Shown: positions 8,168 through 17,126 of the stretch, piece by piece | Numbering within the stretch: position 1 is the first letter of the stretch | Layout of the letters: each line of letters starts with the position of its first letter | Source: Muricauda sp. MAR_2010_75 | Lineage (GTDB): Bacteria; Bacteroidota; Bacteroidia; Flavobacteriales; Flavobacteriaceae | Direction of reading: 5' to 3' | Length of the DNA stretch: 64,000 nt | Assembly: GCF_000745185.1 (NCBI RefSeq) | Contig: NZ_JQNJ01000001.1 | Span: forward strand, 2,772,501-2,836,500 | Translations under genes and position numbers: made by a program | Notes under the pieces: generated by a model | What the model saw: the letters and a program-made list of their open reading frames with translations, nothing else | Database searches by the model: none | Told to the model about the DNA's origin: nothing

Positions 8168-9412
8168 ATGGCTGTTTTAGAGCATTTAACATCGCAGCAA
8201 GCGATTGATTTGGAAAACAAGTATGGAGCCCATAACTATCACCCGCTACCTGTGGTTTTGAGCCGAGGTGAAGGTGTGTATGTTTGGGACGTGGAAGGCA
8301 ATAGGTATTACGATTTTTTGTCGGCCTATTCCGCAGTGAACCAAGGGCATTGTCACCCCAAGATTGTTGGGGCAATGCTAGATCAGGCCAAAACCTTGAC
8401 CCTGACCTCAAGAGCATTTTACAATGACATGTTGGGCAGATTTGAGGAATACGCCACCTCCACCTTTGGGTTCGATAAGCTTTTGCCCATGAACACAGGA
8501 GCGGAAGCTGTTGAAACTGCATTGAAAGTTTGTAGACGATGGGCCTATCAAAAAAAGGAAATCCCTGAGAACCAAGCTCAAATTATTGTGTGTGAGAACA
8601 ACTTTCACGGGCGTACCACAACCATTATTTCTTTTTCCAATGACCCCGTGGCAAAGGAAGATTATGGCCCCTATACCCAAGGGTTTATAAAAATAGAATA
8701 CGACAATTTGGATGCTTTGGAGAGAGCTTTGGAAAGCAACCCACATGCGGCAGGTTTTTTGGTGGAACCCATTCAAGGTGAAGCCGGGGTTTACGTCCCC
8801 TCGGAGGGATATTTAAAAAAGGCCAAAGCATTATGTGAAAAGTACAATGTGCTTTTTATTGCTGATGAAGTTCAGACAGGAATAGGTAGGACTGGAAAAA
8901 TGTTGGCCGTTGATCATGAAAATGTAAAACCCGATATATTGATTTTAGGCAAAGCCCTCTCGGGAGGGGCCTATCCGGTTTCGGCAGTTTTGGCCAATGA
9001 TGAGATCATGGAAGTTATAACCCCAGGAAGTCATGGAAGTACTTTTGGCGGTAATCCTATTGCTGCAGCTGTTGGCATGGCCGCCCTTGAAGTAATCAAA
9101 GAGGAAGGGTTGGCCCAAAACGCTGAAGAATTGGGGAAGGTTTTTAGGGATGAGCTCAACAAATTTATTCCCACTTGCGCTTTGGTGGAGAAGGTACGTG
9201 GAAAAGGATTGCTCAATGCCATCGTTATTAACGATTCGGAAGATAGTTCCACTGCGTGGGACATTTGCATGGCGTTAAAGAAGAATGGCCTCTTGGCGAA
9301 ACCCACCCACGGGAACATCATTCGTTTTGCACCACCTTTGGTAATGAACCATGAGCAATTGCTGGATTGTGTCTCGATTATCATCAAGACCTTGCAGAAT
9401 TTCTCTAAATAG
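8168..9412 (+). CDS. rocD: ornithine--oxo-acid transaminase
   Basis: This 414-residue class III aminotransferase closely resembles ornithine aminotransferase, which converts ornithine and 2-oxoglutarate to glutamate semialdehyde and glutamate in arginine breakdown. Visible features are the N-terminal NYHPLPVVLSRGEG, MNTGAEAVE (108-116) for cofactor phosphate binding, IADEVQTGIGRTG with Asp233 under the PLP ring, and the PLP lysine K262 in LGKALSGGAYP. The start follows an A+T-rich leader without a Shine-Dalgarno sequence. It is monocistronic and ends at a perfect palindromic terminator. No other arginine-catabolism gene is in the window. Confidence 0.93.
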   Translation: MAVLEHLTSQQAIDLENKYGAHNYHPLPVVLSRGEGVYVWDVEGNRYYDFLSAYSAVNQGHCHPKIVGAMLDQAKTLTLTSRAFYNDMLGRFEEYATSTFGFDKLLPMNTGAEAVETALKVCRRWAYQKKEIPENQAQIIVCENNFHGRTTTIISFSNDPVAKEDYGPYTQGFIKIEYDNLDALERALESNPHAAGFLVEPIQGEAGVYVPSEGYLKKAKALCEKYNVLFIADEVQTGIGRTGKMLAVDHENVKPDILILGKALSGGAYPVSAVLANDEIMEVITPGSHGSTFGGNPIAAAVGMAALEVIKEEGLAQNAEELGKVFRDELNKFIPTCALVEKVRGKGLLNAIVINDSEDSSTAWDICMALKKNGLLAKPTHGNIIRFAPPLVMNHEQLLDCVSIIIKTLQNFSK

Positions 9413-9433
9413 AATTTATGTGTTTTAAAATAA

Positions 9434-9459
9434 AAAGGGCCGTGAATTCACGGCCCTTT
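9434..9459 (+). terminator. perfect palindromic bidirectional terminator
   Basis: A 26-base perfect palindrome made of AAAGGGCCGTGAA and its exact complement, flanked by A-rich sequence on the left (a T tract for the minus strand) and TTTC on the right. It lies between convergent rocD and the small OMP gene. Confidence 0.85.
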
Positions 9460-9483
9460 CTTGGTAGTATCAATACTAGTTTC

Positions 9484-9999
9484 TTATAAAAACTTGTAAC
9501 CAACTCCCACGGTCAAATAATTTCCCCTAACCTTGACATCTTCGTCTCCGGTATAGGAATTATTGATTTGGAATGTGTATCTGGCTTCAATGAAAAAGTC
9601 TTCATCAATATCATAGCCAACGCCTCCAGCAATATCAAATTCAACGCTGCTAAAATCCTCTGGGGTGTCTTCAAAAGAGAATACCAATTGGGGACCAGCT
9701 TGAAAGTTGAATTTCTCAGAAATGGCAAACTTACCTAGAATGGGCAGCATTAAACCATTAGATCCATCTATACTGGCAAAAAGAAGTTCTGGCTGCACAT
9801 TGAAATTTTCAGCGACGTTAAAATCAGCCACAGCACCTAAGTAAAAACCAGATTCTGATGCAGATATGCTAATACCGTCAGCTTTTACACTTCCCCGGGC
9901 ATTAAGATATCCTGCTGTTGCACCAAACCTAGCCTCCTGCGCTTGTGAAAAAGAAACACATCCAAATACTACAACGACTACTAAAAAAAGTTTTTTCAT
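9484..9999 (-). CDS. small outer-membrane beta-barrel protein (porin-like fold)
   Basis: The 171-residue protein has a signal peptide ending SFSQAQ (about 1-20) and then alternating amphipathic strands typical of eight-stranded outer-membrane barrels (for example FYLGAVADFNV, FFIEARYTFQI and YLTVGVGYKFL), ending in an aromatic-rich strand with a C-terminal Leu. The mature part is acidic, as is common for secreted proteins of marine Bacteroidota. No substrate can be inferred. Its own -7 box, TATATTTG, lies 28 bases upstream of the start, and it shares a terminator with rocD. Confidence 0.8.
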   Translation of the reverse strand: MKKLFLVVVVVFGCVSFSQAQEARFGATAGYLNARGSVKADGISISASESGFYLGAVADFNVAENFNVQPELLFASIDGSNGLMLPILGKFAISEKFNFQAGPQLVFSFEDTPEDFSSVEFDIAGGVGYDIDEDFFIEARYTFQINNSYTGDEDVKVRGNYLTVGVGYKFL

Positions 10000-10026
10000 G
10001 TTTGTCTAAAATTTATGTTTAGCCGG

Positions 10027-10034
10027 CAAATATA
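10027..10034 (-). promoter_or_regulatory. -7 box (TATATTTG) for the small OMP gene
   Basis: A perfect TAnnTTTG box on the minus strand, 27 bases before the ATG at 9999. No TTG at the -33 position was found, so the call rests on the -7 box alone. Confidence 0.45.
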
Positions 10035-10127
10035 GAAATATAATTGAATGAAGAATTTATTTTTTATCAGTAGAAGAGGCTAAAAAAGAAAGTTTTTTCT
10101 TATAGAATTCTACTTTTTGAGTAGCTT

Positions 10128-11180
10128 TTAGGACACGGCCGGCTCTAGTAAACGGAGCCGTTTTTTATGGGCATCAAAATAGGCGTTTATGCCAATGGGA
10201 ATCGTTAGATTGTGGGGAACATGCCCAAAGCTCATTCCATACATAGCAGGAATTCCTAAAGGGGCTATCCGATCCATAATTACCTCTTTTAGTGTAAAGT
10301 TATCGCTTGTTTTTAGCCTATCGCAACCTTTAAACACACCGAGTATTATTCCTTTGGCTTTGGGTAATGTGGCACTTGCTGCAAATTGTGTGAGCATACG
10401 GTCAATTCGATAAGGGGCTTCTTCCACCTCTTCCAAAAAGACCAATTTATCCGTAAAGTCAATTTCGTAAGGAGTTCCCATCATGGCTGTTACCAAAGAA
10501 AGATTGCCCCCTACCAGTTCGCCCTCACCGGTGCCACCGTAAATAGTATACCTATGGTATTCGGAGTTCATGTAATCCTCAGGATCAGATAAAATTACAT
10601 TTTTCATGGGCAGGATTTCCGGTCCTTCCATTACGATGCGCTTAAAATAAGTTTGGCTGTATTCATCATCCAGTGTTGTACCCACCGGACCATGGAAGCC
10701 AACAAGTCCTGTTTCTTTGTAAATGGTATTGATCAATGCCGTAATATCACTAAAACCAATGAGGGGTTTAGGGTTTTGCTTGATTGTGTCATAATCCAAC
10801 AAGTCCAAGATTCTGGTACAGCCATAGCCACCACGGGCACAAAGAATGGCATCTACATTTGGATTGGTGAACATTTCCATGAGATCCTTTGCCCGTTCCT
10901 CATCGGTATTGCTAAAATATCCCTCGTAGTCTAAAATGCGATGGGTATGATGGGTCTTGAACCCCATTTTTTCCAACGTTTCCACGGCAAGGTAGAATTT
11001 TTCGGGATCTATGGAATACCCAGGAGCCACCAGCCCAATGGTACCACCTTTTTTAAGCTTTTTTGGTTTGATCCTGGTTTGTCTGGATTCAAGTGGAACC
11101 TGGCTCCAACCTGTTTTATGTAACAAAGTTGTGGTCCCCAGTGCAGCGAGGGATTTTAAAAAGACTCTTCTTTTAGACAT
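10128..11180 (-). CDS. LD-carboxypeptidase, S66 family (muramoyltetrapeptide carboxypeptidase-like)
   Basis: This 350-residue serine peptidase of family S66 cleaves the L,D bond of tetrapeptides released during peptidoglycan recycling. The family triad is visible: nucleophile S144 in GFSDIT, Glu near 250-253 in FLEEVEEAPYRIDR, and H320 in SFGHVPHN. The ARGGYGCTRILDLLD motif (115-129) is also present. Unlike cytoplasmic LdcA it carries an N-terminal signal MSKRRVFLKSLAALG with twin arginines, so it is probably Tat-exported and acts in the periplasm. It is a single gene on the minus strand. Confidence 0.88.
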   Translation of the reverse strand: MSKRRVFLKSLAALGTTTLLHKTGWSQVPLESRQTRIKPKKLKKGGTIGLVAPGYSIDPEKFYLAVETLEKMGFKTHHTHRILDYEGYFSNTDEERAKDLMEMFTNPNVDAILCARGGYGCTRILDLLDYDTIKQNPKPLIGFSDITALINTIYKETGLVGFHGPVGTTLDDEYSQTYFKRIVMEGPEILPMKNVILSDPEDYMNSEYHRYTIYGGTGEGELVGGNLSLVTAMMGTPYEIDFTDKLVFLEEVEEAPYRIDRMLTQFAASATLPKAKGIILGVFKGCDRLKTSDNFTLKEVIMDRIAPLGIPAMYGMSFGHVPHNLTIPIGINAYFDAHKKRLRLLEPAVS

Positions 11181-11261
11181 GGAATCGAAGTTGCATTAAT
11201 ATGACCAACGGTAAATTGCCATGGTAAAAATGCAAAAAAATAATGAATTGTTTTGCTGCTA

Positions 11262-12572
11262 TTATTTGCTATTGCGCTGAGAACGTCTCAATTGCCTCTG
11301 AATTTTTCGGATAGCGGACTCAATGGACTTTTCAGGTTCGATAATATTGTACTCGCCCCAAAAATCAGGATCGGAGAAGCCAATGGCCTCATCACTCAAA
11401 ATTATTGATTTTTTAACCCTTTCCCGATTTCTGGGCAGCTGACCACTTTCATTCTTTTCCCAATCGGTCACGGCCATTTCAGCAGTCATGCTGTAAACAG
11501 AGTTGAACAGTTTGTCCGCCCAGTCCACCTTGAACTCCATCATTACACTGCTATAGCCATAATACCATTTACCTCCTTTTTCGCGATAATCCACCCGGTA
11601 GGCCACTTCGGTGGGCCAAACATCCACACCTGATGGTTTTCTGCGCACAAAGAGTCGGGCGGCCATATCCCTATCTGTAATATTCAAATGATAAATGGCA
11701 CTGGTCAACGTTTTGTTTTCCACATCAATAAAAAGTTCACCTCCGTAGAGCGGTTCCAAAATAGTTTCCAACTGGTTGAATTTAATGACATAGATCAAAC
11801 GATTGTTGATTCGTGTAGAACGGTCAAAAGAAAATTTATAATTGTCAACGGAACCATCTGCAAAAATGTATTCGGGATATTTCATGATATCCACATAAAG
11901 GGTGTTGAACGGCCCTCCCTGCAGTTTTAATGCAACCGTATCCAGTTTGCTGTAGTCTGTGCTCTTTCGGGCTTTGTACAATTCAACGGCATCATTTCTA
12001 GGAGAATTGTAGGGTGTTTTGTAGATACTTACCACGGCTTCGGACAGGGACACATTTCTCCTTCTTTTTTTGATGGTCTCCCTGTAAAATGCAGTCATTA
12101 AGGTGTGGTCGTCAAAATAATTATCGCCTTTTCGGGCCAAGGTCTCCTTAACCAGGGCAGTGGCATCCTTGGGGGCGTTGATGTTGATTTCGGAAAGCTG
12201 TGTCACCGATACAAGCAAACCAATTGTGTTGTCTTCCGGCTGAAATTGAAGCAAAGGAATGGTTTTGGTCCTGTATCCCAAGAATGATACAATGACATTG
12301 CCGTCTGTAATATCTTTGGGAACCTTCAATAGAAAATCACCTTCGGTATTGGTAATGGTGCTGATATTGGTACCTTCCACAGAAATTGTGGCAAATACCA
12401 AAGGTTTATTGGTGGATTCATCAACCACTTCACCCCGATATTGGTTGTAGTCATTGTCATCCTGACCTTCTTGAAAAGCCCAAGAATGGGTCGGAAAAAA
12501 CAACAGACCGACCAACATCAAAAAAAGGAAAGTTATTCTTTTGGAAAAAAGGGTCATCAAGCGCATATCCAT
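11262..12572 (-). CDS. CarboxypepD_reg-like (DUF5686-type) envelope protein
   Basis: The 436-residue exported protein has a hydrophobic signal ending in THSWAFQ (about 35) and then a carboxypeptidase-regulatory-like beta-sandwich (about 44-110: YRGEVVDESTNKPLVFATI, then TNTEGDFLLKVP and SFLGYRTK). That domain is the one found at the N-terminus of TonB-dependent receptors. Here it is followed not by a plug and barrel but by a soluble beta-rich domain with MKYPEYIF and GGELFIDVENKTLTSAIYHL. The family is common in Bacteroidota and has no assigned function. Methionines 3 and 6 are alternative starts. Confidence 0.75.
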   Translation of the reverse strand: MDMRLMTLFSKRITFLFLMLVGLLFFPTHSWAFQEGQDDNDYNQYRGEVVDESTNKPLVFATISVEGTNISTITNTEGDFLLKVPKDITDGNVIVSFLGYRTKTIPLLQFQPEDNTIGLLVSVTQLSEININAPKDATALVKETLARKGDNYFDDHTLMTAFYRETIKKRRRNVSLSEAVVSIYKTPYNSPRNDAVELYKARKSTDYSKLDTVALKLQGGPFNTLYVDIMKYPEYIFADGSVDNYKFSFDRSTRINNRLIYVIKFNQLETILEPLYGGELFIDVENKTLTSAIYHLNITDRDMAARLFVRRKPSGVDVWPTEVAYRVDYREKGGKWYYGYSSVMMEFKVDWADKLFNSVYSMTAEMAVTDWEKNESGQLPRNRERVKKSIILSDEAIGFSDPDFWGEYNIIEPEKSIESAIRKIQRQLRRSQRNSK

Positions 12573-12683
12573 ATAATTTATACCTAAAGATTCTACTAAA
12601 GATACAAAATTTAGGATATCAAAATTCCCTTGGTTTTCTTAAAATTTTGGACTTAAACGGTTTAAAATCAATAATAAGGAAAT

Positions 12684-15137
12684 TTAGTCCACCATAAAAA
12701 GTGCATTGGCAAAAAACAGTTTTCCGTTTTCCCAAAAACCACGGAACAAGGGGTTGTCCACCATATATATAACCTGACCGGAGCCAACGTTATCCACTCC
12801 AAAAACAAGGGATTCTTTCACCTTTTTCCGGGCTTCACTTCCAGCAAACCCCGAAAACGGTTTGGTGTTTTTCTCCAAATACACCACATTGCCACTATCC
12901 AGGTAATTATAACTGGCATTTCCTAGTTTTAGGGTGAAATAATCGTTGTTATACCCATAGGCCAAAGGATGGGTGTTGTCCACTTTGGTCTTGAAGATAG
13001 CACCAGTGATGGCATCCTTGATGCGTTCTCTTTCTGAGTTCTTATGGGGACTTAGTGCGTTGGCTGCTGAGTCATTTTCCATTTCTTTTTTGCGAATTCC
13101 GAAGCCATCTTCACCATCAAGAGCATCAATGGCGCCACCCATGGCAATGATTTTTCCGCCTTTTTTGACCCACTGTTGCAATTGCTTGAGCTGCTTTTCA
13201 TTGAAATGGTCACCGTACCGCCCTCCGGGAAGAATCAAAATGTTGTATTCGTCCAAGTCCACTCGGTCGGCATATTCGTCATCTATCACAGTAATGGGAT
13301 AGTGTAATTGTTGCTCAAAAAAGTGCCATATTTCGCCAAAGCGAAGGGTGGAGGTGGGGCCGCCTGACAATACCGCAATCTTCGGTTCGGTAATCATTTT
13401 AATGGAAGATGAACCAAAATCCTTGCCCGAATCCACAAAACCTGTTTTGGAACTGGTTATGGTTTTTCCGTACTTCTCAGAAGTGGTTTTGAGCACATCC
13501 AGAAAATCTTCTTTGTATTGGTTGTCACCTTTGGTAATGATCAAGGTGCCTCGATCAAAAGATTGCCCTTCCATGGAAAAAGGATGGTCTGCTTTACGAA
13601 TGCGAATACCTGATTTAAACAATTCTGCTAGGAATCTGGCATCTTTTAAGCTGTTCCAATCCGTGATATAAGCATAACTATCCGGGACGATGGTACTACT
13701 GGAAGCTGTTTGGTTTACTTCCGCATTGGCAGAAACCAATGAAGTGGAAGCAATCGCATCCAATCCATAGGCGTAGGGAAGTGACCATGCTGTGATATCA
13801 TAGGTGAGGGAATCACTCAACTTGGCATTGGGCTCAAACAAGACCTTTACCAAAGTGCCCTTAGTCTGATTGGTTGAAACGACCAGACTGTTGTTGGTGG
13901 TTGACATGCTTCCATTATCTCCAGTGCTGTAGTCAAATCCTTTTACGGTTCCGTTGGAAGGACTGCCGTACTCTATTTTATGCTTGTCAAGCAGCGATTT
14001 TAAGGCATCAATTTTATCCTTATCGCCATTGAGCACATAGCTTTTGAATTTAAAATTTTGGTTTTTGTAGAATTTTTTGAATTCCGTATTCAAACGCTCC
14101 GCATTTTGGGAAGAAACCTCAACGGTGGACATTCCCGTGGTGAAGTGATGGGCAATTCGGTCCTTTAGGGTAAGTGTATCACCAATTGCTGTGATTACGC
14201 CCAATCCACCCTGGCCACCGCCACCTTGCTCATAGGTCATTCCAATGGCGCCATTGTATGTTGGGTAGGTATCTCCATAACTGGGATAAAATAGGTCAAA
14301 AACCTCTTTGGTAAAGTAAAACCAACCGTTTGCATCAAAATATTTGGCGTGGTTTTTACCCAAAGTAACCTGAAAATCGCGCTGGAAGCTGGTTATCACT
14401 TCGTGATAGGGCTCAGCAGCAGGGGCAAAATAATACGGATTGTTCATGCCTTGCTCATGAAAGTCCACATGCACATGGGGCAGCCATTCATTATAGACCT
14501 TGAGTCGTTGTTGGCTCTCTACCTGTGTCAACCAGGCCCAATCACGGTTCAGATCGAACATGTAGTGGTTACTCCGCCCATTCCACCAACCTTCGTGGTG
14601 TTCCTTACTGTTGTAATCCACTTGATAAGGCGTGTTTTTGTATTGGTTGTACCAATTGCTGTATCGGTCACGTCCATCAGGGTTGATACAGGGGTCTATA
14701 ATCACCACTGTATTTTCCAAATACTGACTTTTGGCTGTCAAAAGCTCGTAAATGGTCTTCATGGAAGCCTCGGTGCTCACACTTTCATTCCCGTGTACGT
14801 TGTAGCTCAACCAAACAATGGCCTTGGAGGTATTTCCGCCCTCTTGGGTATCTTTTAAATGCTCTTGACGGATGTTTTCCAAATTGGAGATATTCTCAGC
14901 AGAAGACACATAGGCCAAAAGTAAAGGCCTACGCTCGTTCGTTTTACCATAAACAGTCAACTTTACCCTATCTGGAGCTTCGTTGGCCAAATATTCATAG
15001 TAATCAACCACCTCATGGTGGCGGGTAAATTGGGAACCCAATTCATACCCTAAAAATTCTGAAGGGGACAGTAATTGTGCTGAAGCGGAACCAAAAAAGG
15101 TGAAAATTGCAACGAACGAGAGTAAAAATTTTGACAT
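12684..15137 (-). CDS. M14 family zinc carboxypeptidase, secreted, with C-terminal GATase-like domain
   Basis: The 817-residue protein has a signal peptide ending GSASAQ (about 21) and a metallocarboxypeptidase domain (about 30-330). Zinc ligands are H115 and E118 in VHGNES and a later histidine in HVHVDFHEQG (221-230). NPDGRDRYS (152-160) carries the substrate-binding residues, and E303 in GMTYEQGGG is the likely catalytic base. The long C-terminal region holds a ThuA/GATase-like segment, ILPGGRYGDHF and WVKKGGKIIAMGG (about 640-675). Such large M14 proteins are common in Flavobacteriaceae and probably digest extracellular peptides. A TAGATTTG -7 box sits 22 bases upstream. Confidence 0.88.
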   Translation of the reverse strand: MSKFLLSFVAIFTFFGSASAQLLSPSEFLGYELGSQFTRHHEVVDYYEYLANEAPDRVKLTVYGKTNERRPLLLAYVSSAENISNLENIRQEHLKDTQEGGNTSKAIVWLSYNVHGNESVSTEASMKTIYELLTAKSQYLENTVVIIDPCINPDGRDRYSNWYNQYKNTPYQVDYNSKEHHEGWWNGRSNHYMFDLNRDWAWLTQVESQQRLKVYNEWLPHVHVDFHEQGMNNPYYFAPAAEPYHEVITSFQRDFQVTLGKNHAKYFDANGWFYFTKEVFDLFYPSYGDTYPTYNGAIGMTYEQGGGGQGGLGVITAIGDTLTLKDRIAHHFTTGMSTVEVSSQNAERLNTEFKKFYKNQNFKFKSYVLNGDKDKIDALKSLLDKHKIEYGSPSNGTVKGFDYSTGDNGSMSTTNNSLVVSTNQTKGTLVKVLFEPNAKLSDSLTYDITAWSLPYAYGLDAIASTSLVSANAEVNQTASSSTIVPDSYAYITDWNSLKDARFLAELFKSGIRIRKADHPFSMEGQSFDRGTLIITKGDNQYKEDFLDVLKTTSEKYGKTITSSKTGFVDSGKDFGSSSIKMITEPKIAVLSGGPTSTLRFGEIWHFFEQQLHYPITVIDDEYADRVDLDEYNILILPGGRYGDHFNEKQLKQLQQWVKKGGKIIAMGGAIDALDGEDGFGIRKKEMENDSAANALSPHKNSERERIKDAITGAIFKTKVDNTHPLAYGYNNDYFTLKLGNASYNYLDSGNVVYLEKNTKPFSGFAGSEARKKVKESLVFGVDNVGSGQVIYMVDNPLFRGFWENGKLFFANALFMVD

Positions 15138-15159
15138 GAATGAGGTGATTAATAGAAAC

Positions 15160-15167
15160 CAAATCTA
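15160..15167 (-). promoter_or_regulatory. -7 box (TAGATTTG) for the M14 peptidase
   Basis: A perfect TAnnTTTG on the minus strand, 22 bases before the ATG at 15137. It lies back to back with the bshC promoter in a 147-base divergent intergenic region. Confidence 0.5.
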
Positions 15168-15256
15168 ACAATAAATTGACCTATTGTCATAATTTTTGTT
15201 CAAGAAGGGCGATTTGTAATTAACGTATTTTTAGGATGAGAAAAAAAGAAGAGGGT

Positions 15257-15264
15257 TATCTTTG
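15257..15264 (+). promoter_or_regulatory. -7 box (TATCTTTG) for bshC
   Basis: A perfect TAnnTTTG box ends 20 bases before ATG 15285. A TTA rather than TTG lies at the -33 position. It supports the ATG rather than the GTG at 15279 as start, with a leader of about 14 bases. Confidence 0.5.
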
Positions 15265-15284
15265 ACCACCTCATTGCAGTGTTA

Positions 15285-16886
15285 ATGGAAGTAGATTGTA
15301 TACCCTTTAAAGAAACCGGTTATTTTTCCAAGCTTATTTGCGACTATTTGGATCAACGTGAAGATTTGAAACCATTTTATAACCGATTTCCCTCAGCTGA
15401 AAATTTTAAGGACCAAATAGATGAAAAGAAGGCCAATTACCCAACGGCTCACCGAAAAATACTGGTCGAAGCTCTAAAGAATCAATATAAAGGATTTGAG
15501 GTTTCTGAAGCCACCGAGGCGAACATTGCAGCCCTGGGCAATGAGACAACATTCACCATTGTAACGGGCCATCAGCTGAATTTGTTCACTGGACCGTTGT
15601 ATTTTCTTTATAAGATAGTATCGACCCTAAATTTGGCCAGGGAACTCAAAAATTCCCATATCGATGCTCATTTTGTTCCGGTGTATTGGATGGCCACGGA
15701 GGATCATGATTTTGATGAGATCAATTATTTTAACCTCCACGGGAAAAAAATCCAATGGAACCGTTCGGCATCGGGAGCAGTAGGTGCACTGAGCACCGAT
15801 GGACTGGATGCTGTGTTCGAAATGTTATCTGCGGAATTGGGAAATACGCGAAATGCTGAGGAACTCAAAAAACTTTTCAAAAAGGCATATTTGGAACATA
15901 CCAATTTAACAGATGCCACCCGCTATTTGGCCAATACGTTATTTGGTGAAGAAGGCTTGGTGATTATTGATGGTGATGATGCGGCACTGAAAAAAATGCT
16001 GATTCCTTATGCAGAGAAGGACATTTTTGAACACGTTCCTTTTCAAAAAATATCTGAGTCCATCGCAGCATTGTCCAAAGTATCTTCGGACTATTCCATT
16101 CAGGTGAACCCAAGGGAAATCAATTATTTCTATCTTAAGGATGGTGTTCGGGAACGTATCATAAAGAACCATGGAAAATATCATGTGTTCAACACCGAAA
16201 TAAATTTTTCTGCCGAAGAACTGCGCGAGGAATTACATCATCATCCCGAAAGATTCTCACCTAATGTGGTGGCACGTCCGTTGTACCAAGAAGTGATTTT
16301 ACCCAATCTCTGTTACATTGGGGGGGGAGGGGAGCTTGCTTATTGGCTGGAATTAAAATCTTATTTTGGGAAGCTGAATGTAGCCTTTCCAATGCTTTTG
16401 TTGCGAAATTCGGCCTTGGTCATTACAGAGAAACAGTCCAGAAAGTTGGAAAAATTGGATTTAAAAGTCTCCCACCTCTTTTTAAAACAACATCGTTTTA
16501 TCAACAAAAAGATTCGGGAAATCTCCAATATCGATATTGATTTTTCACCTCAAAAAAAGTTGTTGGAGGAACAGTTTCAGCACTTATATGAACTGGCCGA
16601 ACAAACGGACAAAAGTTTTTTGGGAGCGGTAAAGGCACAAGAGGTAAAACAAAAGAAAGGCTTGGATGCCCTGGAAAAACGTTTGCTAAAAGCCCAGAAA
16701 AGAAAGCTCAAAGATCATGTCATCAGGATGACCGACATCCAAAATGAACTTTTTCCCAACAGATCACTTCAGGAACGACAGCTTAATTTTTCGGAACTCT
16801 ATTTGGAAATGGGTGATACCTTGATTCCAACCCTGCTGGAATCACTAGATCCATTGAGTGGTGATTTTACCATTTTAAAGTACTGA
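15285..16886 (+). CDS. bshC: bacillithiol biosynthesis cysteine-adding enzyme BshC
   Basis: The 533-residue protein matches BshC over its full length. BshC adds cysteine to glucosaminyl-malate in the last step of bacillithiol synthesis, the low-molecular-weight thiol that replaces glutathione in many Bacteroidota. Recognisable blocks are the N-terminal FKETGYFSKLICDYL, TGHQLNLFTGPLYFLYK (about 105-121), VPVYWMATEDHDFDEI (about 142-157) and NLCYIGGGGELAYWLELK (about 345-362), followed by a C-terminal coiled coil. The ATG at 15285 is preferred to the GTG two codons earlier because of promoter spacing. No other bacillithiol gene is visible. Confidence 0.92.
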   Translation: MEVDCIPFKETGYFSKLICDYLDQREDLKPFYNRFPSAENFKDQIDEKKANYPTAHRKILVEALKNQYKGFEVSEATEANIAALGNETTFTIVTGHQLNLFTGPLYFLYKIVSTLNLARELKNSHIDAHFVPVYWMATEDHDFDEINYFNLHGKKIQWNRSASGAVGALSTDGLDAVFEMLSAELGNTRNAEELKKLFKKAYLEHTNLTDATRYLANTLFGEEGLVIIDGDDAALKKMLIPYAEKDIFEHVPFQKISESIAALSKVSSDYSIQVNPREINYFYLKDGVRERIIKNHGKYHVFNTEINFSAEELREELHHHPERFSPNVVARPLYQEVILPNLCYIGGGGELAYWLELKSYFGKLNVAFPMLLLRNSALVITEKQSRKLEKLDLKVSHLFLKQHRFINKKIREISNIDIDFSPQKKLLEEQFQHLYELAEQTDKSFLGAVKAQEVKQKKGLDALEKRLLKAQKRKLKDHVIRMTDIQNELFPNRSLQERQLNFSELYLEMGDTLIPTLLESLDPLSGDFTILKY

Positions 16887-17126
16887 TATATAAATAGTTG
16901 AGTTGTTTTAATCTATTTTTTTCAAAAAAATTTGAAAATGGGGTAGGGTATTTTTTCTTACAATTGTTCCATTACTGAAAATTGCTATGAAAATTTAAAT
17001 TTGAGTTGGTTAACTCATATGTTTAGGTTGGTTTTGATTTTATTTAAAAGCCCCGGAGTGGTTCCCGGGGCTTTTGCCTTTTTACTACTTTCGATTAGGT
17101 ATCAACTTAAGATTATAAACAGGGAA
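16887..17126. other. intergenic region between convergent bshC and lipoprotein gene
   Basis: This 240-base A+T-rich stretch has no supportable gene. It contains TTGAGTTGGTTAACTCA near 17003, which partly resembles the inverse of the repeat at 3387-3427, and a strong terminator at 17046-17075. The arrangement parallels the 3301-3480 intergenic region, but no -7 box of TAnnTTTG type was found. Confidence 0.5.
17046..17075 (+). terminator. bidirectional intrinsic terminator
   Basis: AAAAGCCCCGG pairs with CCGGGGCTTTT (11 bp) around an 8-base loop, between convergent bshC and the large lipoprotein gene. The terminal A/T run serves both strands. Confidence 0.85.

Noticed and set aside
12386..12697. 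103-residue plus ORF between the CarboxypepD_reg and M14 genes
   Set aside because: Most of it is antisense to the CarboxypepD_reg gene; Pro/Lys/Phe-rich low-complexity.
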